A DNA stretch of 64,000 bases. Source: Notamacropus eugenii. Its lineage: Eukaryota; Chordata; Mammalia; Diprotodontia; Macropodidae. Position 1 is the stretch's first letter. The number at the start of each line of letters is the position of its first letter. Below, piece by piece: positions 22,956 through 33,350 of the stretch. A program made the translations under genes and the position numbers. The stretch is taken from contig NC_092875.1 in the NCBI RefSeq assembly GCF_028372415.1, forward strand, positions 354,570,233 to 354,634,232, given 5' to 3'. The notes under the pieces are model-generated. The model saw only the letters and a program-made list of their open reading frames with translations, made no database searches and had not been told where the DNA came from.

Positions 22956-23350
22956 TGTTTCTTCTAACCATTGTTATCCCTCAGGGTTTTGTCCTGTGTC
23001 CTCTTCTCCTCTCCCTCTTCACTGTTTCACCTGGAGATCTCATCAGCTCCCAAGGTTCTAATCATGATCTCTATCCTGATGATTCTCAGATCTAATTATC
23101 CTGCCTGATATCTCTGCTGGCTTCCAAACCTTTCAGATATCTTAAATTGCATGTCCAGTAGACACCTTAAACTCAACATGTCCAGAATTGAACTCATTAT
23201 CCTTCCCCCTAAAACCTCTCTAACTCTACCATGGAGGGCAACACTATCCTTCCATTCCCTTACATTTGCAACCTAGGAGTCATCCTGGATTCCTCATCAT
23301 CTCTTACCCTGTTACCTCTTACCCCTTCTCCCATATCCAGTCTGTTGTTA
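22956..23350 (+). pseudogene. L2 LINE reverse-transcriptase relic
   Basis: The plus strand encodes PQGFVLCPLLLSLFTV, then SPGDLISS and LYPDDSQI. This is the L2/CR1 reverse-transcriptase block PQGSVLGPLLFSIYT followed by the YADD catalytic box, here changed to YPDD. The frame then continues through the LNMSRIELI-like and GVILDSS-like segments with shifts. Confidence 0.85.
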
Positions 23351-23519
23351 GGGCCCATTGATGTAACTGCTGCACAAACATCAGTATTGTAGTCATCATG
23401 ACAGTTTGTATCATTGCAGAAACAAACCTATAATACTTCAAACATATACATGCTTGTTAGCATAGACATTTACGTGCATATATACAGACACATATAGATA
23501 TCTTTGCAACATAATTGGG

Positions 23520-23765
23520 CAGTTATTTACTGTTTATGGTTCCAGAGAGGCTAAATAACTTACTCAAGGTAAACAAGTGACAGAAATGGAATTTGAATTC
23601 AGGTTCTCTGACCCCAAACTCTACTGTTAACTTGAGCAAATCACTGAACTCCTAAGCCTCAGTTTCTTTATCTTAACAAATGGGAGCAATCATAGTGTTT
23701 TACCTGCTTCCCTTATTAGGGCTATTATGAAGATGTATTTGAAATATACACTAAAAACTACAAAG
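23520..23765. repeat. Opposed MIR-type SINE fragments
   Basis: 23520-23632 is antisense (GAGGCTAAATAACTTACTC, GAATTTGAATTCAGGTTCTC). 23636-23765 is sense (AAATCACTGAACTCCTAAGC, CTCAGTTTCTTTATC). Confidence 0.6.
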
Positions 23766-24009
23766 CTTTGTGGAGAATGGAGAATGGGAATGGGAAAACC
23801 CAGATGGGAACTGTCTGAAACACAAGCTTTGTTGGCTGAATGGGTTTGGAAAACAAGTAGTGATACTGGTTTAGTTGTGTTTAGAGATTAGGAGGTGGGC
23901 TAGATGCCTCCCAGTCCAAAGCTTCTATGGCTAATTGTGCTGTTTGTCCTGATGAAACACCATAAAGGCTTTATGCTGTATTAATGTCATGCAAAGCTTG
24001 CCTTCAAAG

Positions 24010-24125
24010 GACTGTTGTTCAGTCCTTGGACAAGTTCCTTTACTCCTCTGAGTCCCAGGTTCATCTTCTATAAAATGAGGGGGTTAGGCTGGGCTCTAAA
24101 TCTTATCACTTTGGAAAACATGAAA
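24010..24125 (+). repeat. MIR-type SINE fragment
   Basis: TGGACAAGTTCCTTTACTCC, TTCATCTTCTATAAAATGAG and GGTTAGGCTGGGCTC follow the sense MIR core. Confidence 0.6.
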
Positions 24126-24129
24126 CCCC

Positions 24130-24484
24130 CTGTGGTCTTCATGTCTGTTTTGTTGGATTATCAATAGAATGCAGTATTTACCATATGCTTGCAAGCAGAA
24201 TGCAAATGAAGGGGAAAGTGGTTCCTACCTGCAGGTCTGATTTCTCAGTGTAATTTCAACAGCTGTTTTTCTACTTTCCAATGCAAATCCATGCCCCGTA
24301 GCTGTGTTTCTGTGTTTCAAAAAACAAGGAAATGTTTCTTCAGGTGCAGAAACCTGAGGATTGATTGGCCACTGAACCTAGTACCCTGGGTACAAGTTTT
24401 CCATTTTATCCTGACTTGCAGATTTTGAGAGAACTATAAAACAGGGAGTAATGTGTGACTTCTGGGTTGTGAGCCTGGATGACT
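24130..24484. promoter_or_regulatory. Repeat-free stretch with two POU octamers (tentative)
   Basis: Perfect ATGCAAAT motifs lie at 24200-24207 and 24281-24288, 81 bases apart and on the same strand, in a stretch free of repeats I can recognise. Function is inference. Octamers occur by chance at about one per 33 kb per strand. Confidence 0.25.
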
Positions 24485-24604
24485 TAAAAGAGTAGTGGTA
24501 CCATCGGTGAAAACAAGAAACTTTGAAAGAGGGTCCAGGTCGTTTTTGAACATGTTAAGTTTGAGGTGCTTAGGGGACATCTATTTCCAACAAGCACCTC
24601 ATGG

Positions 24605-24922
24605 CGATAGTAATAATAGCAATAGTTAACAAATATATGTGTATATATGTGTGTGTGCTATATATACATATATATTACATATATCCTACTATGTGTAAGG
24701 ATCTTTGCTAAAGGCTTTAAAAATATTAACTTATATGATCTTAACAACAACCCTGGGAAAGGTGCTATTATTACCCACAGTTTATAGTCAAAGAAACTGA
24801 GGCAAGCGGTTAAGTGACTTGCCCAAGGTCACATGGCTATTAAGTATTAAGAATAGATTTGAACTCAGGTTTCCCTGACTCCAGGCCCAATGTTGTATCC
24901 ACTGCACCTAGCTGCCTCTGAT
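24605..24922 (-). repeat. CORE SINE inserted in L2
   Basis: It ends CACTGCACCTAGCTGCCTC and holds AAACTGAGGCAAGCGGTTAA and GACTTGCCCAAGGTCACATG. A TATG/TG tract has expanded within its AT-rich part. Confidence 0.85.
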
Positions 24923-25795
24923 AGGGTGGGATATGGATAATGAGGTGGTAACTAGGTAACCTGGGAGTCTGCGTGAAGAAATGATAGCTGGATTCCTGGA
25001 AACTGAAACCACCAAGACTAAAAAAAGATAGAAAAACAAAGAGTCCTGGGGTGCCCTCTTAGGAATGAATTAGGTCTTTGGTGACTAAGGAGAACCTGGG
25101 GGGGTGGGGAAGAGAATGAGGCTATGGCAGAGTCACAAAAAAACAGAGAGGAAACCAGGAGGAAACTGTGATCAATATAGTCAAATGGTACGAAGAGTTC
25201 AAGGAAAATGAAGATTAAGAAAAAAGCCACTGGATTTAGTAACTGTGAGACCATTGATAATCTTAGAGAGAGAAGTCCAATTGTAAGGAGTTGATGAATT
25301 GAGAAGTGAGTCTGAGGTAAGAACACAGAGGCAATGAGTATAGACACCTTTCTCTAGGAGTGTGGCTGGGAAAGAAGCAATAACATAAGATGGTAAGATT
25401 GGTTTATTTTCTTTCAAGGATGGGGGAACTTTAAGAGTGTTTGTAAGAAGATGGGAAGGAGGCATTAGGAGAGATTGAGGAGAGGAAAAAGAAGTGATAA
25501 TCAAAGGGCCAAGTTCCTGAAGGAGATGGGATCAAAAGCCCCAATAGAGGTTTTGGTATTGGTAAGGAGAAAGGCCACCTCATCTTCTGGTATTCCAAAA
25601 GAAGAGAGAAGGGAACATGATGTTTAAATGGTTTAAAGTGTAGTGTTCGAAAGGAGAGGGAGCGATTGATGGATAATTCCATTTTTTTTTCAGGGAAGCA
25701 TGCATTGATGTCCTCTACTAAGAGAACAGTGGCATCAGGAAAGAGGTTTTTGAAAAGCCATACTGGGGGAGAGTGATAAAGAATCAATCAGGGGA

Positions 25796-26095
25796 AACAT
25801 CTTTTAAAATATTTATTTCATCATATTAAGAATAAACAACTCTGGTATATTTGCAGTCTTTAATATAATTTATTTTACCATGATAGATTAAATTTCTTTG
25901 AGTTGGTCTTAAGTTACTTAAATTGTTGATAATTATTTTAGCTTAATTTAAATTTTCTCCTGAATGTTCATTCCAATCAAGTTGTAACCTTAAATTTTTT
26001 TTTGCTTTAATGTTCCACAGCTTTTGTTTTTAAAATTCCATTATTAAATTTATTAAATATTTGGAAAGGCCCATAACATTTGAAAAAAAAAAAAA
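25796..26095 (+). mobile_element. 5'-truncated retrocopy with poly(A) tail
   Basis: About 285 AT-rich bases end in a poly(A) run (26083-26095), with ATTAAA signals 25-40 bases upstream. Near-identical 15-base repeats flank it: GAATCAATCAGGGGA at 25781-25795 and GAATCCGTCAGGGGA at 26096-26110. L2 resumes on the other side. This is the structure of an L1-mobilised mRNA 3' end. The parent gene is not recognised. Confidence 0.75.
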
Positions 26096-26244
26096 GAATC
26101 CGTCAGGGGAGAGTGAAAGAATTGGTGTACAGTAGAGAGAGACTATTTGAGTAAACCAATCAACCTGGTCAGGTGACTGCCTTCATCAGTTTTCATAAGT
26201 ACTTGAGGTGAAGCAGAGAAGGCAGATGGATGAGATTAATCCAA

Positions 26245-26470
26245 TTATAGCGATGGTAATAATAATAGCCAGCATTTATATAGCACATACTATGTGCCAA
26301 GCACTGTGCTAAATCCTTTAAAAAGAGCTCATTTAATCTTCACAACAGCCCTGGGAAATAGGTACTATTATTATCCACATCTTAAAATTGGGGGAACTGA
26401 TATTAAATGGCTTGCCCAAGGTCACACAGCTAGTAAGTATCCGAGGCCAGATTTTTAATTCAAATCATTC
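26245..26470 (-). repeat. MIR/CORE SINE
   Basis: ATAATAATAGCCAGCATTTA, TACTATGTGCCAAGCACTGT, CTCATTTAATCTTCACAACA and CAAGGTCACACAGCTAGTAA are the antisense order. Confidence 0.9.
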
Positions 26471-26689
26471 CACTTATATGTCCATGCTGCCACTTACTAC
26501 CTGTGCTTGAGATAGGGTTGGGGAGCCACATGCTCGCATGGCTCTGAGTCACTGTCTGACCTGTGACCCTCTGAGCACTTGTGTTCTTTCTCACATGGAG
26601 AATCTGAGAGTATGAATGGGAAGCAAGCAGCATGACTTCACCTCCTTTAGTCCACTGTGCAAAGGTGTGATATAAGGGAGTATGCTGGA

Positions 26690-26915
26690 CCAGGAGACAA
26701 GAAGATAAAGGCTTGTATCTGAACTCAGGTACTTACTGGCCATGACTCTGGATAAGTCTCTAAACCTCTCTGAGCCTTAGTTTCTTCATCTGTGAAATGG
26801 AAATAATAATAGTACATCCATCACAGGGTTGCTGTGAGGATCACACAAGATAATGTCTGTAAAGCACTTTGAAGACCTTAAAAAGCTATATAAATGCTTG
26901 ATGTCATTATCATTA
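26690..26915 (+). repeat. MIR/CORE SINE
   Basis: CCTCTCTGAGCCTTAGTTTC, TTCATCTGTGAAATGGAAAT, GTTGCTGTGAGGATCACAC and AAAGCACTTTGAAGACCTTA are the sense order. Confidence 0.85.
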
Positions 26916-27244
26916 CTTGGAAACGTAGTAAGCAATACAATTATCTTCTGGGGGAAACTAAGTTTCTGGTAAGGAGATGGAGACATCAAGAGAGGAATAG
27001 GTTAAGTTAGTAGAATACTAACAATAGAACCATGGTTCCACATGGAACAATGACAGGGAAGGTGGAGGGAGATGAGGACACTCTGGAAGAGTAGAGCTGA
27101 AATGAGTGGATGTGAAGGATCAGGAAGTAATGGCCAGAACAGGGAAGCCCTAGGCATCCTGAGACCCTGAATCACAGGGATTGCAAGAGGAGCCAGAGAC
27201 TATCATACCAGTAACAATAGCAATGACATTAGAGATCTGATTAT

Positions 27245-27335
27245 GCTTCCCTGAGCAAGAGATTGTTGTGATAATCAAATTAATTAATGTATGCAAAATG
27301 CTTCATAAACCTTAAAGCAATCTATATATGTATAA
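27245..27335 (+). repeat. SINE 3' fragment
   Basis: TTGTTGTGATAATCAAAT followed by AATGCTTCATAAACCTTAAA resembles the MIR/CORE SINE 3' part. Confidence 0.5.
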
Positions 27336-27646
27336 TTTGTTACCACCACATTTTTACTTTGTACACTAAGACACATGGTTGGCACTAAACAGCTTTAATG
27401 AATCACTAAATGACTATCAAGGGCAATAAATAACCAATTAAAAAAGTCATCCATTACCTTTATCGGAAATTTTTCTTAAAAAATGTGACTGCCTGATGAG
27501 TCTGATTTTTGCTAAATGTTATGTATTTTCTGTCTCTGTGGTGTTATTACATTTATCTCTTCTGCATTGCTTATAACCAGATTGTAAGCTTCCAGCTGGC
27601 TATACCTTGTCCATTCCTAGTGTGTATGATGCATTGTATACACAGT

Positions 27647-27693
27647 TTGTGTGCGTGTGTGTGTGTGTGTGCGTGTGTGTGTGTGTGTGTGTA
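27647..27693. repeat. GT microsatellite
   Basis: GT run with two GC interruptions. Confidence 0.95.
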
Positions 27694-27820
27694 GGCAATC
27701 AGAGCTAAGTGACTTACCCACAGTCATGTAGCTAGTAAGTGTCTGAGACAGGATTTGAAATCAGGTCCTCTTCATTCCAGGGCCAGTGCTCTACCCACTG
27801 CACCTAGCTGCCCTTTTATA
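27694..27820 (-). repeat. CORE SINE head
   Basis: CTAAGTGACTTACCCACAG, GATTTGAAATCAGGTCCTCT and CCACTGCACCTAGCTGCCC. Confidence 0.85.
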
Positions 27821-27829
27821 CACAGTTCT

Positions 27830-28200
27830 TAGTCTCCATTTCAATCCATTCTCCATTCAGTCACTAAAGCGATTTTCCTACATTGTGGGTCTGATCATGT
27901 CACGTCTTCTTAATAAATGCCATTGACTTCCTGTGGTCTTCAGGAGCAAATATTTGGCATTCAAAGCACTTTATAACCTGTCCCCCTTCTACATTTCCAG
28001 TCTTCTTACATTACTCCCCTATCAGTATTCTTCACTCAGTGATTCTGACCTCCTGGCTGTTCCATGAACAAGACACTCCATCTATCAATCCTGGGCATTT
28101 TCTCTGGCTGTCCCCCATGTCTGGAACATTCTTTCTCTCCCACTCCAACAACTGACCTCTTTCAAAGTCTTTGCTAATATAAAATCCAGTGCTAGGGGAT
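27830..28200 (+). repeat. L2 LINE ORF2 C-terminus
   Basis: GGTCTGATCATGTCACGTCT, GCATTCAAAGCACTTTATAA, ACATTTCCAGTCTTCTTACA and ATGTCTGGAACATTCTTTCT match the sense L2 tail of ORF2. Confidence 0.85.
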
Positions 28201-28382
28201 TGTTTTGAAAGCAGCAAACCCAACAATATACTATAGCAATCCATCTGGAGCTTTCTCATAAGACACAATCTGCAGAGCCTGGCCAGAGATTGGAGAAAAG
28301 AAAGATGGGCAGAGTCAGTTCTAGTCCAACGATGAAGAAGGCAGATTTTTGTTTTCAAGACACCCTCCATCCACACATTTAT

Positions 28383-28384
<2 letters not shown>

Positions 28385-28437
<53 letters not shown>
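28385..28437. repeat. CA microsatellite, about 26 perfect units
   Basis: Uninterrupted CA run. Cysteine-valine and threonine-histidine ORFs over it are artefacts. Confidence 0.98.
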
Positions 28438-28439
<2 letters not shown>

Positions 28440-28574
28440 TCAACTCTCTTAGTTCTTTCCTCCTGCTCCATATTTTCTGGGGAATTGTTATAGTCATATA
28501 ATAATTCACACTAAGGATTTACAACTTGATTTGTCAGAAGTTCTAAAAAAATAAGATCTTTGACTGTTGTCTTT

Positions 28575-28745
28575 TGTAATTAAAGTGACATCACTATGTT
28601 GGGGACAACCTACATTATGTCCAACTGTGATTGATCAGACCAATGTGAGCTCTGAAAGTTCTACTACAGGTTGAGCACAAATTGTCCGTATGAACATTTG
28701 GAATGGAGATGTCTCTAACTTACACATTAGAAAAAGGACTGCTGA
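28575..28745 (-). pseudogene. LINE C-terminus with zinc-finger-like segment (minus)
   Basis: On the minus strand AGAGACATCTCCATTCCAAA leads into a segment encoding LCSTCSRTFRAHIGLINHS. This C-x2-C...F..HIGL..H pattern resembles the C2H2 finger at the C-terminus of some LINE proteins. It matches the longer plus-strand copy at 40186-40815. Confidence 0.6.
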
Positions 28746-29084
28746 TGGAGGAAGTTCGTGGGGGATCAAGATTTTGGGGAATGGGGGCCTTCCTAATGTG
28801 AAAATGCTGATTGGTTCCCTTTTGCAAACAGGCTAACTTTGTGTCCACTACATCTGTATAGTAAAGTAACTCATGGAAAACAGACATGTTCCTCTCAGGA
28901 GTATTTTCACACTGACATGCCTCAAATCATATCCTTTGGGTTACTGTCTGTTTTACACAGGGGTAAACTTGGTCCTGGGTGTGGAGAAGTGAAGCTGATG
29001 GAAGTACTGAAGGATGTTTATGTCTTCCTGTCCCTTTCTTCCCCATCTTCCCCAAAAGCACTGATGGTTTATAGGCACAAGTTC
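28746..29084. other. Unassigned intergenic stretch
   Basis: No gene or repeat recognised. Confidence 0.4.
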
Positions 29085-29330
29085 AATTCAATTTAGCAAA
29101 CATTTATTAAGGCCTAGTGTATAGAAGGCCTTCTGATAGGTTTGGGATGTAAAAAGACAAAAAAGAAGGCAGTCTTTGCCTTGAAGAGGAGGCAATATGA
29201 AGACAGGTAGTTAAGAAAAAATACACGGTAGGAAATAAGGGAGACAAAGGAGATATTTGGACAAAGTGCTATAAGAAAATTGGAGGAGGGAGAGAAGCCT
29301 CTATGAAGGCAGAGTAATAAATGGATATAT
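29085..29330 (-). repeat. L2 LINE 3' end
   Basis: TTTAGCAAACATTTATTAAG, a size-altered TATGTGCC segment, TTTGCCTTGAAGAGGAGGCA and later purine-rich L2 tail. Confidence 0.75.
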
Positions 29331-29559
29331 AGAATATAGATAGAAAACATAATGTTTATCATTATGAGCTTGAAGCAATTTTAAGAAAACAAAGAAACAA
29401 TTCCAGCAGAGAAAAAGTGTTTTGTCCTACTATTCTTACTCAGGAATTGTTAGAATCATTCAATAGTCGCTCCCCCTCAGTTTTATCTCCCGTGGGCATA
29501 TTATAAGTATAGCATGATATACGACAAAAAGCTAGACCTTTGACCTTCGAGTACCTACC

Positions 29560-29650
29560 TCACATGGCTGTTGTGAAGCTCAAATGAGGTAATGTATATC
29601 AAATCCTTTTAAAAGTTTAAAGCACCGCACAAACCACCAGTAATTGTAGT
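29560..29650 (+). repeat. MIR 3' fragment
   Basis: GGCTGTTGTGAAGCTCAAAT followed by TAAAGCACCGCACAAACCAC. Confidence 0.6.
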
Positions 29651-30667
29651 ATTGCAATAGGGTTAAAAGTTAAGAACTGAGAAGCATTAATGTTTCCCAA
29701 TACGTGACGTTGTCAGCATAACCCAAAAGAATTTGGGCTCTTTTCCATCTTCAAAGATTCAAAACAAATAAGGAACTTACATAAGGGCAAATTGACCAAA
29801 TATAGGTGATGCATTTTGTGGGAACTAGCGAACTCTCTTTTAGTGAACCAAGAGATCATATGTGTAAGTTACTCTATGGATATAGAAGTAGAATGGTCTA
29901 ACCCAGAAGTCAGGTAGAAGAGGAAAGAAAACACAGGAGGAGATTAAAAGTAAAATGTGCATATTCTTGGGAGTGATCGAATGCCCCCTCCTCCCTTCAA
30001 AATTTACCTAAGAGGCCAATGGGTAGAATTCAAGTGAGAGGATATCTAATACTGGTCTTAACAGATAAAATACCAGGATAGGAATTAAAAGAAAACTTGC
30101 TTGCTAATAAGCTCTTATTTTCTCACTTGTAAGATGAAAATAGCACTCATCATAAATTCAAAAGCATATTCTGAAGATTGCAAAGGTCCTTTATTGATTC
30201 CAAGTCTCTTATGAGAACAAAGGCTCATATTTTTTGTACTAATGTTGTGGTTTTACTATAGAACAGGAGGCACATAAATTGAATATGACACTAAGGGCAA
30301 TGGAACAGTGCATGATGACTGTGAACATGCCACAATGCATGACCAATGAGGAATTCTAAAAAGCAGGAATAAAAGATATGATCAGATAAATGTGTCCTAG
30401 AAAGGGAATTAGGACTGGTCACATGGAAGGGGAAAAGAGGACAGACGGATAGCCAGGATGCTCTGCTGGTAGCATCATGATGTTAGAAGAAATCAAGGAA
30501 GGCCTCCATGTTGGATAGAACTTCACCCTTCCCAGCGTACACCAGAGCAAACTTCTGGAAGGATATGAACAAGTCACATAGGATGGGCAGGCATGAATGA
30601 ATCATCACCTGTTTTGTTGGAGGGAACTTCTGAATCATCAGGATTACATATACATTTGAATTGGGGA
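29651..30667. other. Unassigned intergenic stretch
   Basis: No gene or confident repeat. Confidence 0.4.
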
Positions 30668-30900
30668 TACAATGGAGAGAATGCCAGACTTGAAATCAGG
30701 AAGACTCATCTTCATGAGTTCAAATCCCAACACTTACTAGCTGTGTGATCCTGGGCAAGTCACTTAACCCTGTTTGCCTCAGTTTCCTCATCTGTAAAAT
30801 GAGCTAGAAAAGGAAATGTCAAACCACTCCAGTATATTTGCCAAGGAAATTCCAAATAGGATAATAAAGAATCAGACATGACCAAATAATAACAACATAC
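30668..30900 (+). repeat. SINE with RTE-like tail (marsupial type)
   Basis: Head and core (GAGTTCAAATCCCAACACTT, AGCTGTGTGATCCTGGGCAA) are followed by AAACCACTCCAGTATATTTG and AAGAATCAGACATGACCAAA. The last part is the RTE-derived tail of marsupial MAR/WALLSI-type SINEs and is the best marsupial marker here. Confidence 0.85.
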
Positions 30901-30939
30901 ATCTGGACATTCTGAAGATGACTGCTAAGATCTGTAAAG

Positions 30940-31065
30940 GAAATAAGAATTCGTATAGCACCAGCTATTTGCTAAACACTGTGCTAAGCATTTTTTTCTT
31001 AACAAATATTTTCTCATTTGATCCTCACAGCATCCCTGGGAGGTAGGTGCCATTTTGTGATTTAT
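30940..31065 (-). repeat. MIR/CORE SINE fragment
   Basis: TTGCTAAACACTGTGCTAAG, TTTCTCATTTGATCCTCACA and GCATCCCTGGGAGGTAGGTG. Confidence 0.75.
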
Positions 31066-31109
31066 TTGAGGCTTTTATTACATCTTAAAATCTACTGCTC
31101 TCTTATACA

Positions 31110-31310
31110 GAATACAACATAGGGTAGTAGAAATACCACTAGGTTGGGAGTGAAGAAACCTGGGTATTAGTTCTATTTCTGCCTCTTGCTAATTGTGTGA
31201 CCTCAGGGAAGTCATTTAACATCTCTGGGTAGCAATTTCTTCACCTGTGAAATGGATTGTCTCAGTGATCACTTAAGTCCCTTTCATTGAGTCCATGACT
31301 TGATATTATA
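31110..31310 (+). repeat. MIR-type SINE
   Basis: GGAGTGAAGAAACCTGGGTA, GCTAATTGTGTGACCTCAGG and TCACCTGTGAAATGGATTGT in sense order. Confidence 0.75.
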
Positions 31311-31539
31311 AAAAGATCCTCAATCTATGCCTTCTCACCGGTAAATGGCTTGACTTGCTTGGGTGGGTACCTTGAACACAAGTGTATAAGAAAGGCAAAG
31401 CCACTTTATATATCAGAAGGTGGCTGCTGAATAACCAAACAGCAGGAGGATCAGGAGAAGTAGAAGAAACTGTTTCTTAAATGAAACTAATTCTAGCACT
31501 CCCATCAAATTGGAAAACAGGATAGGACAGAATAACAGA

Positions 31540-31625
31540 GCTCCAAAGGATTTCAAAGTCTGCTTAATCCTCTTCTCATTTTACAGATGAGGATACTGAG
31601 GTCCAGAAAAGGAAATGCCCTGGCC
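31540..31625 (-). repeat. MIR-type fragment
   Basis: CTCATTTTACAGATGAGGAT followed by ACTGAGGTCCAGAAAAGG. Confidence 0.65.
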
Positions 31626-32650
31626 TAATATCAATTGATCAATATGTATTTATTTAGCATCTATTATATGCCAGGCACAGGAATACAAGTACAAAGACTG
31701 AAATAATCCCTACTCACAGAAAACTTACATTCTAATGGGGGAGACAAATATACATAAAAATATATACGGCATATATATTAGTGAATAAATACAAATTTAT
31801 ACAAAGCAGTTATCTACAAGGTAGTAACGACAAAGGGGACAGCTAAGTGGCACAGTAAATAGAGTGCCAGGCCTGGAGTCAGGAAGACTCATCTTCCTGA
31901 GTTAAAATCTGGCTTTAGACACTTGCTACCTATGTGACCCAGAGCAAGTCACTTAACCCTGCTTACCTGTTTCCTCATCTGTAAAATGAGCTGGAGCACC
32001 TTTGCCAAGAAAACCTCAAATGGGGTCATGAAGAGTCAGACATGACTGAAAAACAACAAATAACGGCATTTGTATTTGGGGGAATCAGAAAAAAATTCAG
32101 ACCAAAGATGGTACTTGAGCTGGGTCTTAAAGGAAGACAAGGACTTCATGGGGTAGTAAGAAGGGAGTGTGTTCAGGAATGAAGGAACACTAGTGCCAAG
32201 GCATGGAGAGATAGGAGACAGAAGTGTCAGGTGTGAAGAACAGACAGAAGGTCAGTTTGGTGAGATCTCAGAGTGAAAGAGGGAGAGTCACGTTCAGTGA
32301 TGTTGGAAGTGTGTTAAAGTCAGGTCATACAAGACGCAAAGTTAAAAAGAGTTTATATTTTATCCCCAAGGCAATAGGAAGCCAATAGAGTTGATAAAAG
32401 AATGCAGTCATATGGTCAGATCTGTGCTTAAGGAAGAATACTTTGGGAGTACTAGATGAGATGGAGGGGAGTGAGGAAAGACTTGAGGCAGGGGAGCTAA
32501 TTAGGAAGCTGTTACCATGGTCCAGTGGGAGCTGATGAGGCCCTGAGCTAAGATGGCAGCTGTGTGAATAGAGAAATGGGGTCAGGTAGGAGAGATGTGG
32601 TAAAGGGAGAAATGACAAGATTTGGTGACTGGTTGGATATTTGGGATGAG
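31626..32650 (-). repeat. L2 LINE 3' part, split by a SINE
   Basis: The 3' end (GCATCTATTATATGCCAGGC) begins at the left and ORF2 C-terminal relics (VFFLKHRSDHMTAFFYQLYW, then LPIALGIKYKLFL) are encoded on the minus strand at 32330-32450. 31836-32062 is a later SINE. Confidence 0.9.
31836..32062 (+). repeat. SINE with RTE-like tail inserted in L2
   Basis: GACAGCTAAGTGGCACAGTA, GCCAGGCCTGGAGTCAGGAA, AAGTCACTTAACCCTGCTTA and the tail CATGAAGAGTCAGACATGAC. TAACGACA before it and TAACGGCA after it may be a diverged target duplication. Confidence 0.9.
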
Positions 32651-32754
32651 GGACAGTGATAATGCCCAGGTCATGAATTGAAAACTGGACACATGGAGAT
32701 AGTTTTGATAAAAAAGAGAAGTCCAGAAAAGATCATTATAAGTTTTGGAAAATC

Positions 32755-32995
32755 AACGAATTAATATGACATAATTGATAACATGCTAGACTGAGAGTCA
32801 AGAAAGACCTGGGCTCAAATCCCATTTCTGACACGCTGTGGTAGTTTCTTAAACTCTCTCATCCTTACTTTGTTCATCTATAAAATGAGGGTAATACATC
32901 TAACCTTTCCCAGTTGTTATGAGGTTAAAGTAAAATGTGAAGTGCTTTATTAACTTTAAAATGCGATATACATGCCATCTATAATTATTAGTCTC
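32755..32995 (+). repeat. MIR-type SINE
   Basis: GACTGAGAGTCAAGAAAGAC, CCTGGGCTCAAATCCC, TTCATCTATAAAATGAGGGT and GTGAAGTGCTTTATTAAC. Confidence 0.8.
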
Positions 32996-33169
32996 CTAAT
33001 TATCAAACCAGTTCTCCTCCCCCTCCCAGTATATCATAGTAGGGAGTTGGAGGAGGGAGAGTTCTAGTTCCTGGAGATGTGGATAGAATTGGCATGGATG
33101 TGGTATAGCATTATTTATTACCATCCCAAAGACTTCAGTAATTCCATCAAACAGAGTCAATAAGTAGTG

Positions 33170-33350
33170 TGGTACTACACAAAGAGCTATTTGGAATAAA
33201 AAGTATTTGGAGACCTCGGACTTAGGTTAGGCTCTGTCACTACCTGTGTGGCCTTGAGCAAGATATTTAACCTCTTTGGACCTCAGTTTCCTGATAGTTA
33301 AATGAAGGGATAAGGCTATTGGCTCTCTGAAGTCTCTTCCAGTTCTCAAT
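33170..33350 (+). repeat. MIR-type SINE
   Basis: CTACCTGTGTGGCCTTGAGC, TTTGGACCTCAGTTTCCTGA and TGAAGTCTCTTCCAG. Confidence 0.75.

Larger units (their letters stand above)
24485..26240 (-). repeat. L2 LINE body, broken by a SINE and a retrocopy
   Basis: Antisense L2 runs through 24485-24604, 24925-25795 and 26096-26240. The minus strand of the middle part encodes relics such as LEKGVYTHCLCVLTSDSLLN, SKIINGLTVTKSSGFFL and, in another frame, LELFVPFDYIDHSFLL, matching the L2 reverse-transcriptase order (RVVYTRCLHFLTSHSLLN, LDLSAAFDTVDHSLLL). All frames are broken. Confidence 0.85.

Noticed and set aside
28032-28433. 133-codon minus ORF starting in a cysteine-valine run
   Set aside because: Its start is the CA microsatellite and the rest is antisense of an L2 fragment.
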